Shown piece after piece: positions 35,289 to 43,845 of a stretch of 64,000 nt of DNA. The DNA is from Paracoccaceae bacterium (GTDB lineage: Bacteria > Pseudomonadota > Alphaproteobacteria > Rhodobacterales > Rhodobacteraceae): assembly GCA_030066855.1 (NCBI GenBank), contig JASJAU010000008.1, forward strand, positions 1 to 64,000, given 5' to 3'. The position numbers and the translations under genes were made by a program. The notes beneath the pieces were generated by a model. That model did no database searches. It was not told where the DNA came from and saw nothing but the letters and a program-made list of their open reading frames with translations. Position 1 is the stretch's first letter, and every line of letters begins with the position of its first letter.

Positions 35289-36049
35289 GCAGGCGCGTGA
35301 TGATCACAGGTGGCGCGTCGGGCATTGGTGCCGAGATGGCGAAAAAATTTGCTGACTCCGGCGATCGGGTCGCGATCTGCGACTCCAACCCTGATGCCAT
35401 CGCAACGTTCTCGGAATCGCGTTCAGATATCGCAGTCGAGCTGGCGGATGTGCGCGACGAGCGCGCGATGACGCGATTCTTCGGTCGTCTCGACGACGCG
35501 TGGGGCGGTGCTGATGTCGTCATCGCAAATGCTGGGACCGGCGGACCGGCCGCGCCCGTGGAAGAGATGGATTTTGAGGCCTGGCGCGACTGCCTCGGCG
35601 TCAATCTGGATGGCGCCTTCCTAGCCTGCCGCTGGGCGGCGCAGGTGATGAAGCCGTCGGGGCGGGGCGTGATCCTGATCACCTCGTCCACGTCCGGCCA
35701 ATGGGGCCACCCCAACCGCTCGCCCTATGCGACCGCCAAATGGGGGCTTATCGGGCTTCTCAAGACGCTCGCGATGGAGCTCGGGCCGCATGGCATCCGC
35801 GTGAACGCGCTATGCCCCGGCGCCGTTGAAGGGGAGCGGATGGAGCGGGTTCTGAACCTGCAATCAGCGGCCTCGGGCAAGTCCGCCGAGGAGATCCGGG
35901 AGGGCTATGTGCGCGGCACGTCGCTCAGAACCTGGGTCACGGCGGAGGACATCGCCGAGACAGCGTATTGGCTGGCCTCGCCTGCGGCGGGCAAGATCAG
36001 CGGACAGGCCATCGCCATCGACGGGCATACGGAGACGAACAGCATATGA
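35285..36049 (+). CDS. Short-chain dehydrogenase/reductase in the carnitine operon
   Basis: 254 residues. TGGASGIG near 8-15, NAGTG near 82, catalytic Ser (TSSTSG) and YATAK near 149. ATGA overlap on both sides. Possible roles are oxidation of a carnitine isomer (SDR-type D-carnitine dehydrogenases are known) or of another 3-hydroxy acid. The sequence alone does not decide. Confidence 0.85.
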   Translation: MSRRVMITGGASGIGAEMAKKFADSGDRVAICDSNPDAIATFSESRSDIAVELADVRDERAMTRFFGRLDDAWGGADVVIANAGTGGPAAPVEEMDFEAWRDCLGVNLDGAFLACRWAAQVMKPSGRGVILITSSTSGQWGHPNRSPYATAKWGLIGLLKTLAMELGPHGIRVNALCPGAVEGERMERVLNLQSAASGKSAEEIREGYVRGTSLRTWVTAEDIAETAYWLASPAAGKISGQAIAIDGHTETNSI

Positions 36050-37455
36050 CGGGCACGGCGGCGATCATAGGGGGCGGCGTGATTGGCGGGGCATGGGCCG
36101 CGCGGTTTCTGCTGATGGGCTGGGACGTGCGGCTTTTCGATCCCGATCCGGAGGCGGATCGGAAGATGGCCGAAGTCATGGAGAACGCGCGCTGGGCGTT
36201 GCCTATGCTCTACGAGCGGGCGCTGCCGGCAGAGGGACGGCTGACTCGCGTCGCGACGGTTGCTGAGGCGGTGGAGGGCGTTGATTACATTCAGGAAAGC
36301 GTGCCTGAGCGACTCGATGTGAAGCATCGCGTCTATGCTGAGATTGAAGTGACCAATCGGTCTGCGCCGATCGGGTCCTCGACTTCAGGTTTCAAGCCGT
36401 CTGAGCTGAGAGAAGGACTTGCGACCGGCGGTCGCCTTCTCGTCGCGCATCCGTTCAACCCGGTCTATCTGCTGCCCCTAGTCGAGGTCGTGCCGGGGGA
36501 TGGTGCCGACGCAGACATCCTCAGGCGCGCCACCGGGATTCTTGAGGCCATCGGCCTCTTCCCGCTGCATGTGCGCAAAGAGATCGACGCCCATATCGCC
36601 GACCGCTTCCTCGAGGCCGTCTGGCGCGAGGCGCTCTGGCTGATCAAGGACGGCGTCGCCACGACCGAGGAGATCGACGAGTCGATCCGGATGGGCTTCG
36701 GCCTTCGCTGGGCGCAGATGGGGCTCTTCGACACCTACCGCTGCGCGGGCGGCGAGGGAGGCATGGCGCATTTCATCGCCCAGTTCGGACCGGCGCTGTC
36801 CTGGCCCTGGACCAAGCTCATGGATGTGCCGGAGCTAACGCCTGAACTGATCGAGACCATCGGCGCGCAATCCGACGCGCAGTCTGGCGATCTCACGCTT
36901 CGTGAGCTCGAGCGGGTGCGGGACCGGAACCTCGTCGCAATGATGCGCGCACTCAAAGGGCAGAACAGCGCGGCAGGCGCGCATATCGCGAAACACGAGG
37001 CGCTCTTGCCTCCGGCTTCGCCCAGCCAGTTCACGACAATCCGCAGGACGATCCCGATCGACTGGACGGACTACAACGGACACATGAACGAGGGGCGGTA
37101 CGGGCAGGTCTTTTCCGACGCCTGCGATTCTGTGATGAAGATGGTGGGTGCCGATTCGGCGTACATCGCCGACGGGCTCAGCTACTTCACGGTCGAGACC
37201 AACGTAAAATACCTTGCAGAGACCCATGCGGGCGAGGCGGTGATCGTCGATACCGAGGTGATCCTGGCTGAGGGCAAGAAGCTCAAGCTGCATCATGTCA
37301 TGAAGCGAGAGACCGACGGTGAGGTCTTGGCGACCTGCGATCAGTTCTGTCTGCATGTCAGCCTTGAAACCCGGAAAAGCTGTCCGCCGCGCGAGGATGT
37401 CGCCGCAGGTCTCGCTCGGCTCACGGCCGCCGCCGCCCAGCACAAGGAGACATGA
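36046..37455 (+). CDS. cdhA: L-carnitine dehydrogenase fused to betainyl-CoA thioesterase
   Basis: 469 residues in two parts. Residues 1 to about 320 are a 3-hydroxyacyl-CoA-dehydrogenase-like enzyme: GGGVIGGAW near 9-17, catalytic His135 (AHPFNPVYLLPL) and Glu147. Residues from about 335 form a hot-dog thioesterase (IDWTDYNGHMNEGRY). This fusion is known in alphaproteobacteria, where it couples oxidation of carnitine to dehydrocarnitine and hydrolysis of betainyl-CoA to glycine betaine; pseudomonads keep cdhA and cdhB separate. It is co-transcribed with cdhC. Confidence 0.88.
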   Translation: MTGTAAIIGGGVIGGAWAARFLLMGWDVRLFDPDPEADRKMAEVMENARWALPMLYERALPAEGRLTRVATVAEAVEGVDYIQESVPERLDVKHRVYAEIEVTNRSAPIGSSTSGFKPSELREGLATGGRLLVAHPFNPVYLLPLVEVVPGDGADADILRRATGILEAIGLFPLHVRKEIDAHIADRFLEAVWREALWLIKDGVATTEEIDESIRMGFGLRWAQMGLFDTYRCAGGEGGMAHFIAQFGPALSWPWTKLMDVPELTPELIETIGAQSDAQSGDLTLRELERVRDRNLVAMMRALKGQNSAAGAHIAKHEALLPPASPSQFTTIRRTIPIDWTDYNGHMNEGRYGQVFSDACDSVMKMVGADSAYIADGLSYFTVETNVKYLAETHAGEAVIVDTEVILAEGKKLKLHHVMKRETDGEVLATCDQFCLHVSLETRKSCPPREDVAAGLARLTAAAAQHKET

Positions 37456-37456
37456 C

Positions 37457-38617
37457 ATGCATTTCGGTCTGGCCGATGAGCAGCAAATGATCGTGGAGAC
37501 GGTCAGAAGCTTCGTCGAGAACGAGATCTATCCGCATGAAGAGCATGTCGAGCGCACCGGTGAGGTGCCAGAGGAGATCGCGGCGGAGATCAAGCGCAAG
37601 ACGATTGAGCTGGGGTTCTACGCCTGCAACTTCCCCGAAGAGGTTGGCGGCGCCGGGCTGTCGCATCTGGATTTCGCGCTGGTCGAGCGCGAGTTGGGGC
37701 GTGGCTCCATGGCGCTCACGCATTTCTTCGGGCGGCCGCAAAACATCCTGATGGCCTGCGAGGGCGATCAGGTCGAGCGCTATCTTCTGCCCGCCGTTCG
37801 GGGCGAGAGGATGGACGCGCTGGCGATGACGGAGCCCGGCGCGGGGTCGGACGTGCGGTCGATGACCTGCACGGCCCGGCGCGACGGCGGCGACTGGGTT
37901 CTCAACGGGACCAAGCATTTCATTTCGGGCGCGGACCACGCGGATTTCGTAATCGTCTTCGTGGCGACAGGCGAGGATCAGACGCCGAAGGGGCCGAAAA
38001 AGCGGATCACGACGTTTCTTGTGGATCGCGGCACGCCCGGTTTCACCATCCGCGACGGCTACCGGAGCGTGTCCCATCGAGGCTATAAGAACATGGTTCT
38101 GGAGTTCGATGATTGCCGTTTGTCCGATGCGCAGGTTCTGGGCGAGGTCGACGGCGGGTTCGAGGTCATGAACACCTGGCTCTACGCCACCCGCATCACC
38201 GTCGCCACTATGAGCGTGGGGCGGGCGCGGCGATGTTTCGACCTGGCGCTCGACTACGCCGCTGAGCGCAAGCAGTTTGGCCAGCCAATCGGCAAGTTCC
38301 AGGGCGTGAGCTTTCAGATCGCCGACATGGTGACGGAAATCGACGCCGCCGACTGGCTGACGCTGGCCGCCGCCTGGCGTCTGGATCAGGGATCGCCGGC
38401 CAATCGCGAGATCGCCTCGGCCAAGCTCTACGCCAGCGAGATGCTGGCGCGGGTGACTGACGCGGCGATCCAGATCTTCGGCGGCATGGGGCTGATGGAT
38501 GATTTCCCGATCGAGCGGTTTTGGCGGGACGCGCGGGTCGAGCGCATCTGGGACGGCACCAGCGAGATCCAGCGCCATATCATCGGGCGGGAGCTGCTCC
38601 GCCCGCTCGGGGCCTGA
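37457..38617 (+). CDS. Acyl-CoA dehydrogenase, probably for gamma-butyrobetainyl-CoA
   Basis: 386 residues. MTEPGAGSDVRSMTCTARRDG, then FISGADHADFVIVF, and the C-terminal FGGMGLMDDFPIERFWRDARVERIWDGTSEIQRHIIGREL are standard. ATG 37457 follows AAGGAG and comes one base after the preceding stop. With the CoA ligase and CaiD after it, it would make crotonobetainyl-CoA from gamma-butyrobetainyl-CoA. The substrate is inferred from context. Confidence 0.85.
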   Translation: MHFGLADEQQMIVETVRSFVENEIYPHEEHVERTGEVPEEIAAEIKRKTIELGFYACNFPEEVGGAGLSHLDFALVERELGRGSMALTHFFGRPQNILMACEGDQVERYLLPAVRGERMDALAMTEPGAGSDVRSMTCTARRDGGDWVLNGTKHFISGADHADFVIVFVATGEDQTPKGPKKRITTFLVDRGTPGFTIRDGYRSVSHRGYKNMVLEFDDCRLSDAQVLGEVDGGFEVMNTWLYATRITVATMSVGRARRCFDLALDYAAERKQFGQPIGKFQGVSFQIADMVTEIDAADWLTLAAAWRLDQGSPANREIASAKLYASEMLARVTDAAIQIFGGMGLMDDFPIERFWRDARVERIWDGTSEIQRHIIGRELLRPLGA

Positions 38618-38631
38618 TTTCCATGCCTGCG

Positions 38632-38657
38632 GCGGGAGTGTTTCTGCCAAGGGGAAG
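38632..38657 (+). repeat. Copy 4 of the short intergenic repeat
   Basis: GGAGTGTTT-CTG-CCAAG-GG-GAAG in the 49-base gap ahead of the ATG at 38667. As in copy 3, its purine-rich 3' end provides the ribosome site of the next gene. Confidence 0.55.
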
Positions 38658-38666
38658 GGACGGGCG

Positions 38667-40655
38667 ATGCGCGATCTGAGCCGCCTGTTGCACCCCAAGA
38701 GCATCGCGGTCTTCGGGGCCTCCTGGGCCGAGAACGTGATCCGCGAATGCGCGCGGATCGGGTTTCAGGGCGATGTCTGGCCGGTGCATCCGACGCGGGA
38801 GACTGTGGGCGGCCATCGCGCCTTTCGGTCGGTGGCGGAGCTACCTTCAGCGCCCGACGCGGCGTTCGTGGGCATCAATCGGCATGCGACGGTTGAGGTA
38901 GTTGAGGAATTGTCGGCGCGGGGATGCGGCGGCGTCGTGTCCTTCGCTTCCGGTTTCTCCGAGGTGGGCGAGCCCGGCCTGCAGGCGGAACTGGTGCGGC
39001 GGGCGGACGGGATGCCGCTTCTCGGGCCGAACTGTTACGGGCTGATTAATTGCCTCGACGGCGCGATCATCTGGCCGGACCCGCCGGGATGCGTTCGCGC
39101 AGAAACCGGCGTTGCGATACTGAGCCAGTCGTCGAACATCGCGATCAGCCTGACGATGCAGCGCCGGGGGCTGCCGGTGGCCTATATTGCCTGCGTGGGC
39201 AACGCCGCGCAGATCGGGATGGCGGAGCTGGCGAACGCGCTTGTGCGGGACGCCCGGGTTACCGCGCTGGGCGTCTATATGGAGGGCGTCGGCGACGCCG
39301 CGGCTTTCGCCGAAGTGGTCGAGCAGGCGCGGGGCGCGGGCAAAGGTGTTGTCGTGCTCAAGGGCGGACGGACCGAGAAGGGGCGCGAGGCGGCTGCCAG
39401 CCATACGGCGGCGCTTGCCGGCGGCGGGGTGGCGTCGTCGGCATATCTGAAGCAAATCGGGGCGGCGGAAGTCAGGACCATCCCGGAGCTGGCGGAGACG
39501 CTGAAGATCTTCCATGGGCACGGCCCGCTGACGGCTCGGCGCTTTGTCTCGGTCTCCTGCTCTGGGGGCGAGGCGGGGCTGATGGCGGATGCGCTGGCGG
39601 ACACCGGTCTGAACTTTCCGCCGTTGCCGGAGCCGGCGCAGGCAGGGCTGGCTGAGGTCCTGGGGCCGCGAGTGCCGCTCGCCAACCCCTTAGATTATCA
39701 TACTTATATCTGGGGGGACCGTCCGAAGCTGTCTGCCGCATTCACCGCTTCCTTGACTGGATTTGACGCTGGCCTCTTCGTCTTCGACCCGCCGCGGGCC
39801 GACCGCGTCGAGACTGAGAGCTATGAGCCGGCGATCGCTGCATTGGCGGATGCGGCGGCGTCCGGCAAACCGGTTTTCGCCGTGGCCAGCCTGCCGGAGA
39901 CGATTGACGAGGCGCTGGCGGAGCGGTTGGCCGGCTCCGGCGTCGTGCCGCTTCTGGGGATCGAAACTGCGCTAGCGGCGATCGGGGCGGCTTCGGCGGA
40001 GTCGCCTTCGGGCGGCTGGCGTCCGTGGGCCGTGGCGCCTGAAGCCGCGTCCGAGTTGTTGGATGAGGCGGCGGCGAAAGCACTTCTGGGGGAGGCGGGT
40101 CTTACGGTCCCGCGCGGGGTCGCGGGCGCGTCGCTGGCGGATCTTGACCCGTTGGGCCTGACGCCGCCATTCGCGCTGAAGGGCCTCGGGTTCGCGCATA
40201 AATCCGAGGCGGGCGCGGTGCGGTTGGGCGTCACGGACGCGGGCTCGGAGCCGCCGATGGCGGGCGCCGCCGGGTACCTGCTGGAAGAGATGGTCGGCGG
40301 CGTTGTGGCGGAGGTGCTGGTCGGGTTGCGGCGCGATCCGGTCTATGGCGCGACGCTGACGGTCGGGCTAGGCGGCGTCGAGGCGGAGTTGTTGGCCGAT
40401 ACGGTCACTCTGATTCTGCCTGTCACGCGCGAGCAGGTGGAGGCGGCGTTCCGCAGTCTGAGACTCTGGCCGCTGCTCGACGGTTTTCGCGGACGGCCCA
40501 AGGCGGCGGTCGGGGCGGCCATCGACGCCATCGAGTGTCTGCAGGGGATGATGGCGGCGGACCCGGATCTGCTTGAAATCGAGATCAACCCGCTCATGCT
40601 GACCGCAAACGGCGCGGTTGCCGCCGACGCGCTGATCAGAAGGAACGTGACATGA
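38667..40655 (+). CDS. ADP-forming-type acyl-CoA synthetase (fused alpha/beta)
   Basis: 662 residues. An N-terminal CoA-binding domain (HPKSIAVFGASWAENVIRE), a succinyl-CoA-synthetase-like region with SHTAALAGGGVASSAY near 250-265 and a C-terminal ATP-grasp domain (PFALKGLGFAHKSEAGAVRLGV; EIEINPLML). It belongs to the acetate-CoA ligase (ADP-forming)/Pat-like family. In this operon it probably makes gamma-butyrobetainyl-CoA, crotonobetainyl-CoA or carnitinyl-CoA in place of CaiC. The GNAT domain of protein acetyltransferases of this family is absent. Confidence 0.83.
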   Translation: MRDLSRLLHPKSIAVFGASWAENVIRECARIGFQGDVWPVHPTRETVGGHRAFRSVAELPSAPDAAFVGINRHATVEVVEELSARGCGGVVSFASGFSEVGEPGLQAELVRRADGMPLLGPNCYGLINCLDGAIIWPDPPGCVRAETGVAILSQSSNIAISLTMQRRGLPVAYIACVGNAAQIGMAELANALVRDARVTALGVYMEGVGDAAAFAEVVEQARGAGKGVVVLKGGRTEKGREAAASHTAALAGGGVASSAYLKQIGAAEVRTIPELAETLKIFHGHGPLTARRFVSVSCSGGEAGLMADALADTGLNFPPLPEPAQAGLAEVLGPRVPLANPLDYHTYIWGDRPKLSAAFTASLTGFDAGLFVFDPPRADRVETESYEPAIAALADAAASGKPVFAVASLPETIDEALAERLAGSGVVPLLGIETALAAIGAASAESPSGGWRPWAVAPEAASELLDEAAAKALLGEAGLTVPRGVAGASLADLDPLGLTPPFALKGLGFAHKSEAGAVRLGVTDAGSEPPMAGAAGYLLEEMVGGVVAEVLVGLRRDPVYGATLTVGLGGVEAELLADTVTLILPVTREQVEAAFRSLRLWPLLDGFRGRPKAAVGAAIDAIECLQGMMAADPDLLEIEINPLMLTANGAVAADALIRRNVT

Positions 40656-41437
40656 CAGACAGCCCGATCCGCACCCGCCGCGAGGGCGGCATTCTGGAAG
40701 TGACGCTCGACCGGCCCAAGGCCAACGCTATCGATCTGGCGACCAGCCGGATCATGGGGGAGGTCTTTCTCGGTTTTCGGGACGATCCCGCGTTGCGGGT
40801 CGCGATCCTGCGGGCCGAGGGGGATAAGTTCTTTTGTCCCGGTTGGGACCTGAAGGGCGCGGCGGACGGGGATGCCGTGGACGGCGACTATGGGGTTGGC
40901 GGTTTTGGCGGTCTGCAGGAGCTTCCGGGGCTGAACAAACCGATAATCTGCGCCGTCAACGGGATTTGCTTTGGGGGCGGGCTGGAGTTGGCGCTGTCCT
41001 GCGATCTGATCCTGGCATCCGACAACGCCACCTTCGCGCTACCGGAGATCCGGTCCGGCACAGTGGCGGACGCGGCTTCGGTCAAGCTGCCGAAGCGCAT
41101 CCCCTATCACGTGGCGATGGACTTGCTGCTGACGGGCCGCCGGTTCGATGCGGAGGAGGCGTTGCGCTGGGGGCTCTTGCGCGAGATCACGACGCCGGAG
41201 ACGCTTTTGGAGAAGACTTGGGAGCTTGCCCGTTTGCTTGAGTCCGGGCCGCCTCTGGTTCAGGCGGCGATCAAGGAGATCGTGCGCGAGGCCGAGGACA
41301 TGCGGTTTCAGGACGCGATGAACCGGATCACACGGAGCCAGTTTCCGACGGTGCGGACGCTCTATACTTCGGAAGACCAGCTTGAGGGCGCGAGGGCGTT
41401 CGCCGAGAAGCGCGATCCGGTTTGGAAGGGGCGCTAG
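40652..41437 (+). CDS. caiD: Carnitinyl-CoA dehydratase (crotonobetainyl-CoA hydratase) CaiD
   Basis: 261 residues and strikingly like E. coli CaiD, as I recall that sequence, over its whole length: LDRPKANAID, MGEVFLGFRDDP, GWDLKGAA, GGLELALSCDLI, TGRRFDAEEALRWG, and an identical-looking end AFAEKRDPVWKGR. It interconverts crotonobetainyl-CoA and L-carnitinyl-CoA. This is the strongest single indication that the flanking CoA ligase and dehydrogenase process trimethylammonium acids. ATGA overlap with the ligase. Confidence 0.88.
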   Translation: MTDSPIRTRREGGILEVTLDRPKANAIDLATSRIMGEVFLGFRDDPALRVAILRAEGDKFFCPGWDLKGAADGDAVDGDYGVGGFGGLQELPGLNKPIICAVNGICFGGGLELALSCDLILASDNATFALPEIRSGTVADAASVKLPKRIPYHVAMDLLLTGRRFDAEEALRWGLLREITTPETLLEKTWELARLLESGPPLVQAAIKEIVREAEDMRFQDAMNRITRSQFPTVRTLYTSEDQLEGARAFAEKRDPVWKGR

Positions 41438-41440
41438 GGC

Positions 41441-42136
41441 GTGGAGATCGAGGCCATCGCCTTTGATAAGGACGGGACGCTATTTGACTTCAGGGAAACC
41501 TGGGGGCGATGGGCGGTCGAATTCCTTTCGGTGCTCGCCGATGGGGAGTCGCGCCGCATCGAGGCTGCCGCGGCGATCGGTTTCGACTTGAACGCGGGGG
41601 TGTTCCGGCCTGAAAGCGTGGTCATCGCGGGGACGGCGGCGGAGATCGGCGCCGCGCTTTCGCCGGTGGTCGGCCGTTCGGTTGAAGCGATCGTTGAGGC
41701 GGCGGACGAGATCGCCACGAGGACGCCGCAGGCGCCGGCGGCGGATCTGGAGGCCTGCCTGACCGAGCTCGGCTCCGGGCGCGCGCTCGGAGTTGTGACC
41801 AACGATTCCGAAGCGCCGGCTCTGGCCCATCTGGAGGCCTCTGGCATAGCGCGCCATTTCGATTTTGTTGCCGGGTATGACAGCGGGCATGGCGCCAAGC
41901 CTGATCCCGGCCCGTTGCTCGCGTTCCTCTCGGCGGTCGGCGCGGCCTCGGAGCGGACGTTGATGGTGGGAGACAGCCGCCACGACCTGGCGGCGGGGCG
42001 AAGGGCCGGAATGGGGACGGTCGGCGTGCTGACGGGCCTCGCGACGGCGGAAGAACTGTCCGATCTGGCCGACGTCATTCTTCCGGACATCTCGCACATC
42101 GCCGCGTGGCTGGCGGCGGGCCGCCCCGCCGGCTGA
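41441..42136 (+). CDS. HAD-superfamily hydrolase (phosphatase)
   Basis: 231 residues. Motif I AFDKDGTLFDF (DxDGT), motif II VVTNDS near 120, and motif IV GDSRHDLAAGRRAG near 178. These suggest a phosphoglycolate-phosphatase-like enzyme with a cap domain. GTG start four bases after caiD. The metabolic link to the carnitine operon is unclear; HAD proteins often deal with side products. Confidence 0.85.
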   Translation: MEIEAIAFDKDGTLFDFRETWGRWAVEFLSVLADGESRRIEAAAAIGFDLNAGVFRPESVVIAGTAAEIGAALSPVVGRSVEAIVEAADEIATRTPQAPAADLEACLTELGSGRALGVVTNDSEAPALAHLEASGIARHFDFVAGYDSGHGAKPDPGPLLAFLSAVGAASERTLMVGDSRHDLAAGRRAGMGTVGVLTGLATAEELSDLADVILPDISHIAAWLAAGRPAG

Positions 42137-42150
42137 TCCCCTAGCGACGT

Positions 42151-42177
42151 TTTCGGTCGCTTTCGGTCAGTCATGAC
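42151..42177. promoter_or_regulatory. Direct repeat plus palindrome upstream of the mttB-like gene
   Basis: TTTCGGTC occurs twice at an exact 10-base period (42151 and 42161), followed by the 8-base palindrome GTCATGAC (42170-42177). The block is 45-70 bases ahead of the ATG at 42222 and may bind a regulator on one DNA face. Confidence 0.4.
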
Positions 42178-42221
42178 CCATCCCCCTTCGCGACAATTGA
42201 CCCGCGAGCAGGGAGGTGCCC

Positions 42222-43781
42222 ATGGCCGAAGCCGCAACCCGCAAGCGCCGCGCCGGCGGCCGCGCCGCCAATGTTGATAGGCGCAGCCGCGAGCTGTTCA
42301 AGCAAATCCCCTGGCGGGTGCCACTGAACACCGACCGCCCGACCGAGCCGTTGGATGAAGCCGGAGTCGAGGCGATTCACGACGGCGCGATGCGCATTCT
42401 GGAAGAGATCGGGATCGAGTTCCTGAACGAGGAGGCGCTGGAGATTTTCCGGGAGGCCGGGTGCAAGGTCGACGGGACTAATGTGCGTATGGGCAGCGAC
42501 TGGGTGATGGAGATGCTGCGGCAGGCGCCCGCTTCCTTCACGCTCACGCCGCGCAACCCGGACCGCCAGCTCACGATTGGCGACGGGCATATAGTTTTCG
42601 GCAATGTCTCTTCGCCGCCGAACTACTATGACCTTGAAATCGGTCGAAAAGTTCCCGGCACGCGGGCGCAGTGCCAGACGTTGCTGAAGCTGACCCAGCA
42701 TTTCAACTGCATTCATTTCGCTGGCGGATATCCGGTCGAGCCTGTGGACGTCCACGCCTCGGTGCGGCACCTCGATGTGCTCTTTGACAAGCTCACGCTG
42801 ACCGACAAGGTCATGCATGCCTACGCGCTCGGGAAAGAGCGGGTCGAAGACGTGATGGAGATGGTCAAGATCGCCGGCGGGCTGAGCGAGGAGGATTTTC
42901 GGGCGACGCCGCGGATGTACACGAACATCAACTCGACCTCGCCGCTCAAGCACGATCACCCGATGATCGACGGTTGCCTGCGGCTGGTGCGGCGCGGCCA
43001 GGCCGTGGTGGTCACGCCGTTCACGCTGGCGGGCGCCATGGCGCCGGTGACGATGGCCGGCGCGGTCACGCTGTCGATCGCCGAGGGGTTGGCGGCCATC
43101 GCGCTCTTTCAATACGTCGCGCCGGGCTCGCCGTGTGCCATCGGAACCTTCACGTCGAACGTCGACATGAAATCCGGTGCGCCGGCTTTCGGCACGCCGG
43201 AATACATGCGCGCAACCCAGATGACCGGGCAAATGGCGCGATTCTATGGCCTGCCGATGCGGGCCTCTGGCGTCTGCGCCGCCAACGTTCCTGACGGGCA
43301 AGCGATGTGGGAGACATCCAACAGCCTTTGGTCGGCGATCCAGTCAGGCGCGAACATGGTCTATCACGCCGCCGGCTGGCTCGAAGGCGGCCTTATCGCC
43401 AGCCCGGAGAAGTTCGTGATGGATTGCGAGGTCCTGCAGATGATCCAGCGGTATCTGGAGCCCGAGATCACAGCGACCAGGCCGGAGGATATCGCCCTCG
43501 ACGCGATTCAGGAGGTCGGAGCGAACGGCCACTACTTCGGCATTCAGCATACGCAGGACCGCTATGAGTCCGCCTTCTATCAGCCGTTCGTGAGCGACTG
43601 GCGCAACTTCGAGGCCTGGGCGGCGGACGGTGAGATCTGGACTGCCGAGCGCGCCCACAGGCTCTACAAGCGGATCATCGAGGATTTCGAGGCGCCGCCT
43701 CTGGATCCCGGCCGGCGCGAGGCTCTTGCGGATTTCGTAGAGCGGCGGAAGGCCGAAGGCGGCGCGCCGACCGACTTCTAG
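42222..43781 (+). CDS. Non-pyrrolysine MttB-family corrinoid methyltransferase
   Basis: 519 residues of the trimethylamine methyltransferase family (GNVSSPPNYYDLEIGRKVPGT; INSTSPLKHDHPMIDGCLRLVRRGQAVVVTPFTLAGAMAPVTMAGAV). No in-frame TAG is present, so it is the pyrrolysine-free branch that includes glycine betaine, proline betaine, gamma-butyrobetaine and carnitine methyltransferases. It directly follows the carnitine genes, so betaine or a related quaternary amine is a likely substrate. It would transfer a methyl group to a corrinoid protein, not encoded here. GGGAGG precedes ATG 42222. Confidence 0.85.
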   Translation: MAEAATRKRRAGGRAANVDRRSRELFKQIPWRVPLNTDRPTEPLDEAGVEAIHDGAMRILEEIGIEFLNEEALEIFREAGCKVDGTNVRMGSDWVMEMLRQAPASFTLTPRNPDRQLTIGDGHIVFGNVSSPPNYYDLEIGRKVPGTRAQCQTLLKLTQHFNCIHFAGGYPVEPVDVHASVRHLDVLFDKLTLTDKVMHAYALGKERVEDVMEMVKIAGGLSEEDFRATPRMYTNINSTSPLKHDHPMIDGCLRLVRRGQAVVVTPFTLAGAMAPVTMAGAVTLSIAEGLAAIALFQYVAPGSPCAIGTFTSNVDMKSGAPAFGTPEYMRATQMTGQMARFYGLPMRASGVCAANVPDGQAMWETSNSLWSAIQSGANMVYHAAGWLEGGLIASPEKFVMDCEVLQMIQRYLEPEITATRPEDIALDAIQEVGANGHYFGIQHTQDRYESAFYQPFVSDWRNFEAWAADGEIWTAERAHRLYKRIIEDFEAPPLDPGRREALADFVERRKAEGGAPTDF

Positions 43782-43810
43782 GGCGCGATTCGGCGAAAAT
43801 TAACGCCCGC

Positions 43811-43820
43811 AGCCTAGGCT
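43811..43820. promoter_or_regulatory. 10-bp perfect palindrome upstream of the H-NOX gene
   Basis: AGCCTAGGCT, 25 bases ahead of the ATG at 43846, contains the rare tetramer CTAG. It may be an operator for the H-NOX/cyclase pair. Confidence 0.3.
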
Positions 43821-43845
43821 ACGCCTCTGGATTGAAGAGGGCGGG

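Noticed and set aside
42222-43781. Pyrrolysine (amber) codon in the MttB homologue
   Set aside because: The frame is open over its full length with no internal TAG, so it belongs to the pyrrolysine-free branch.
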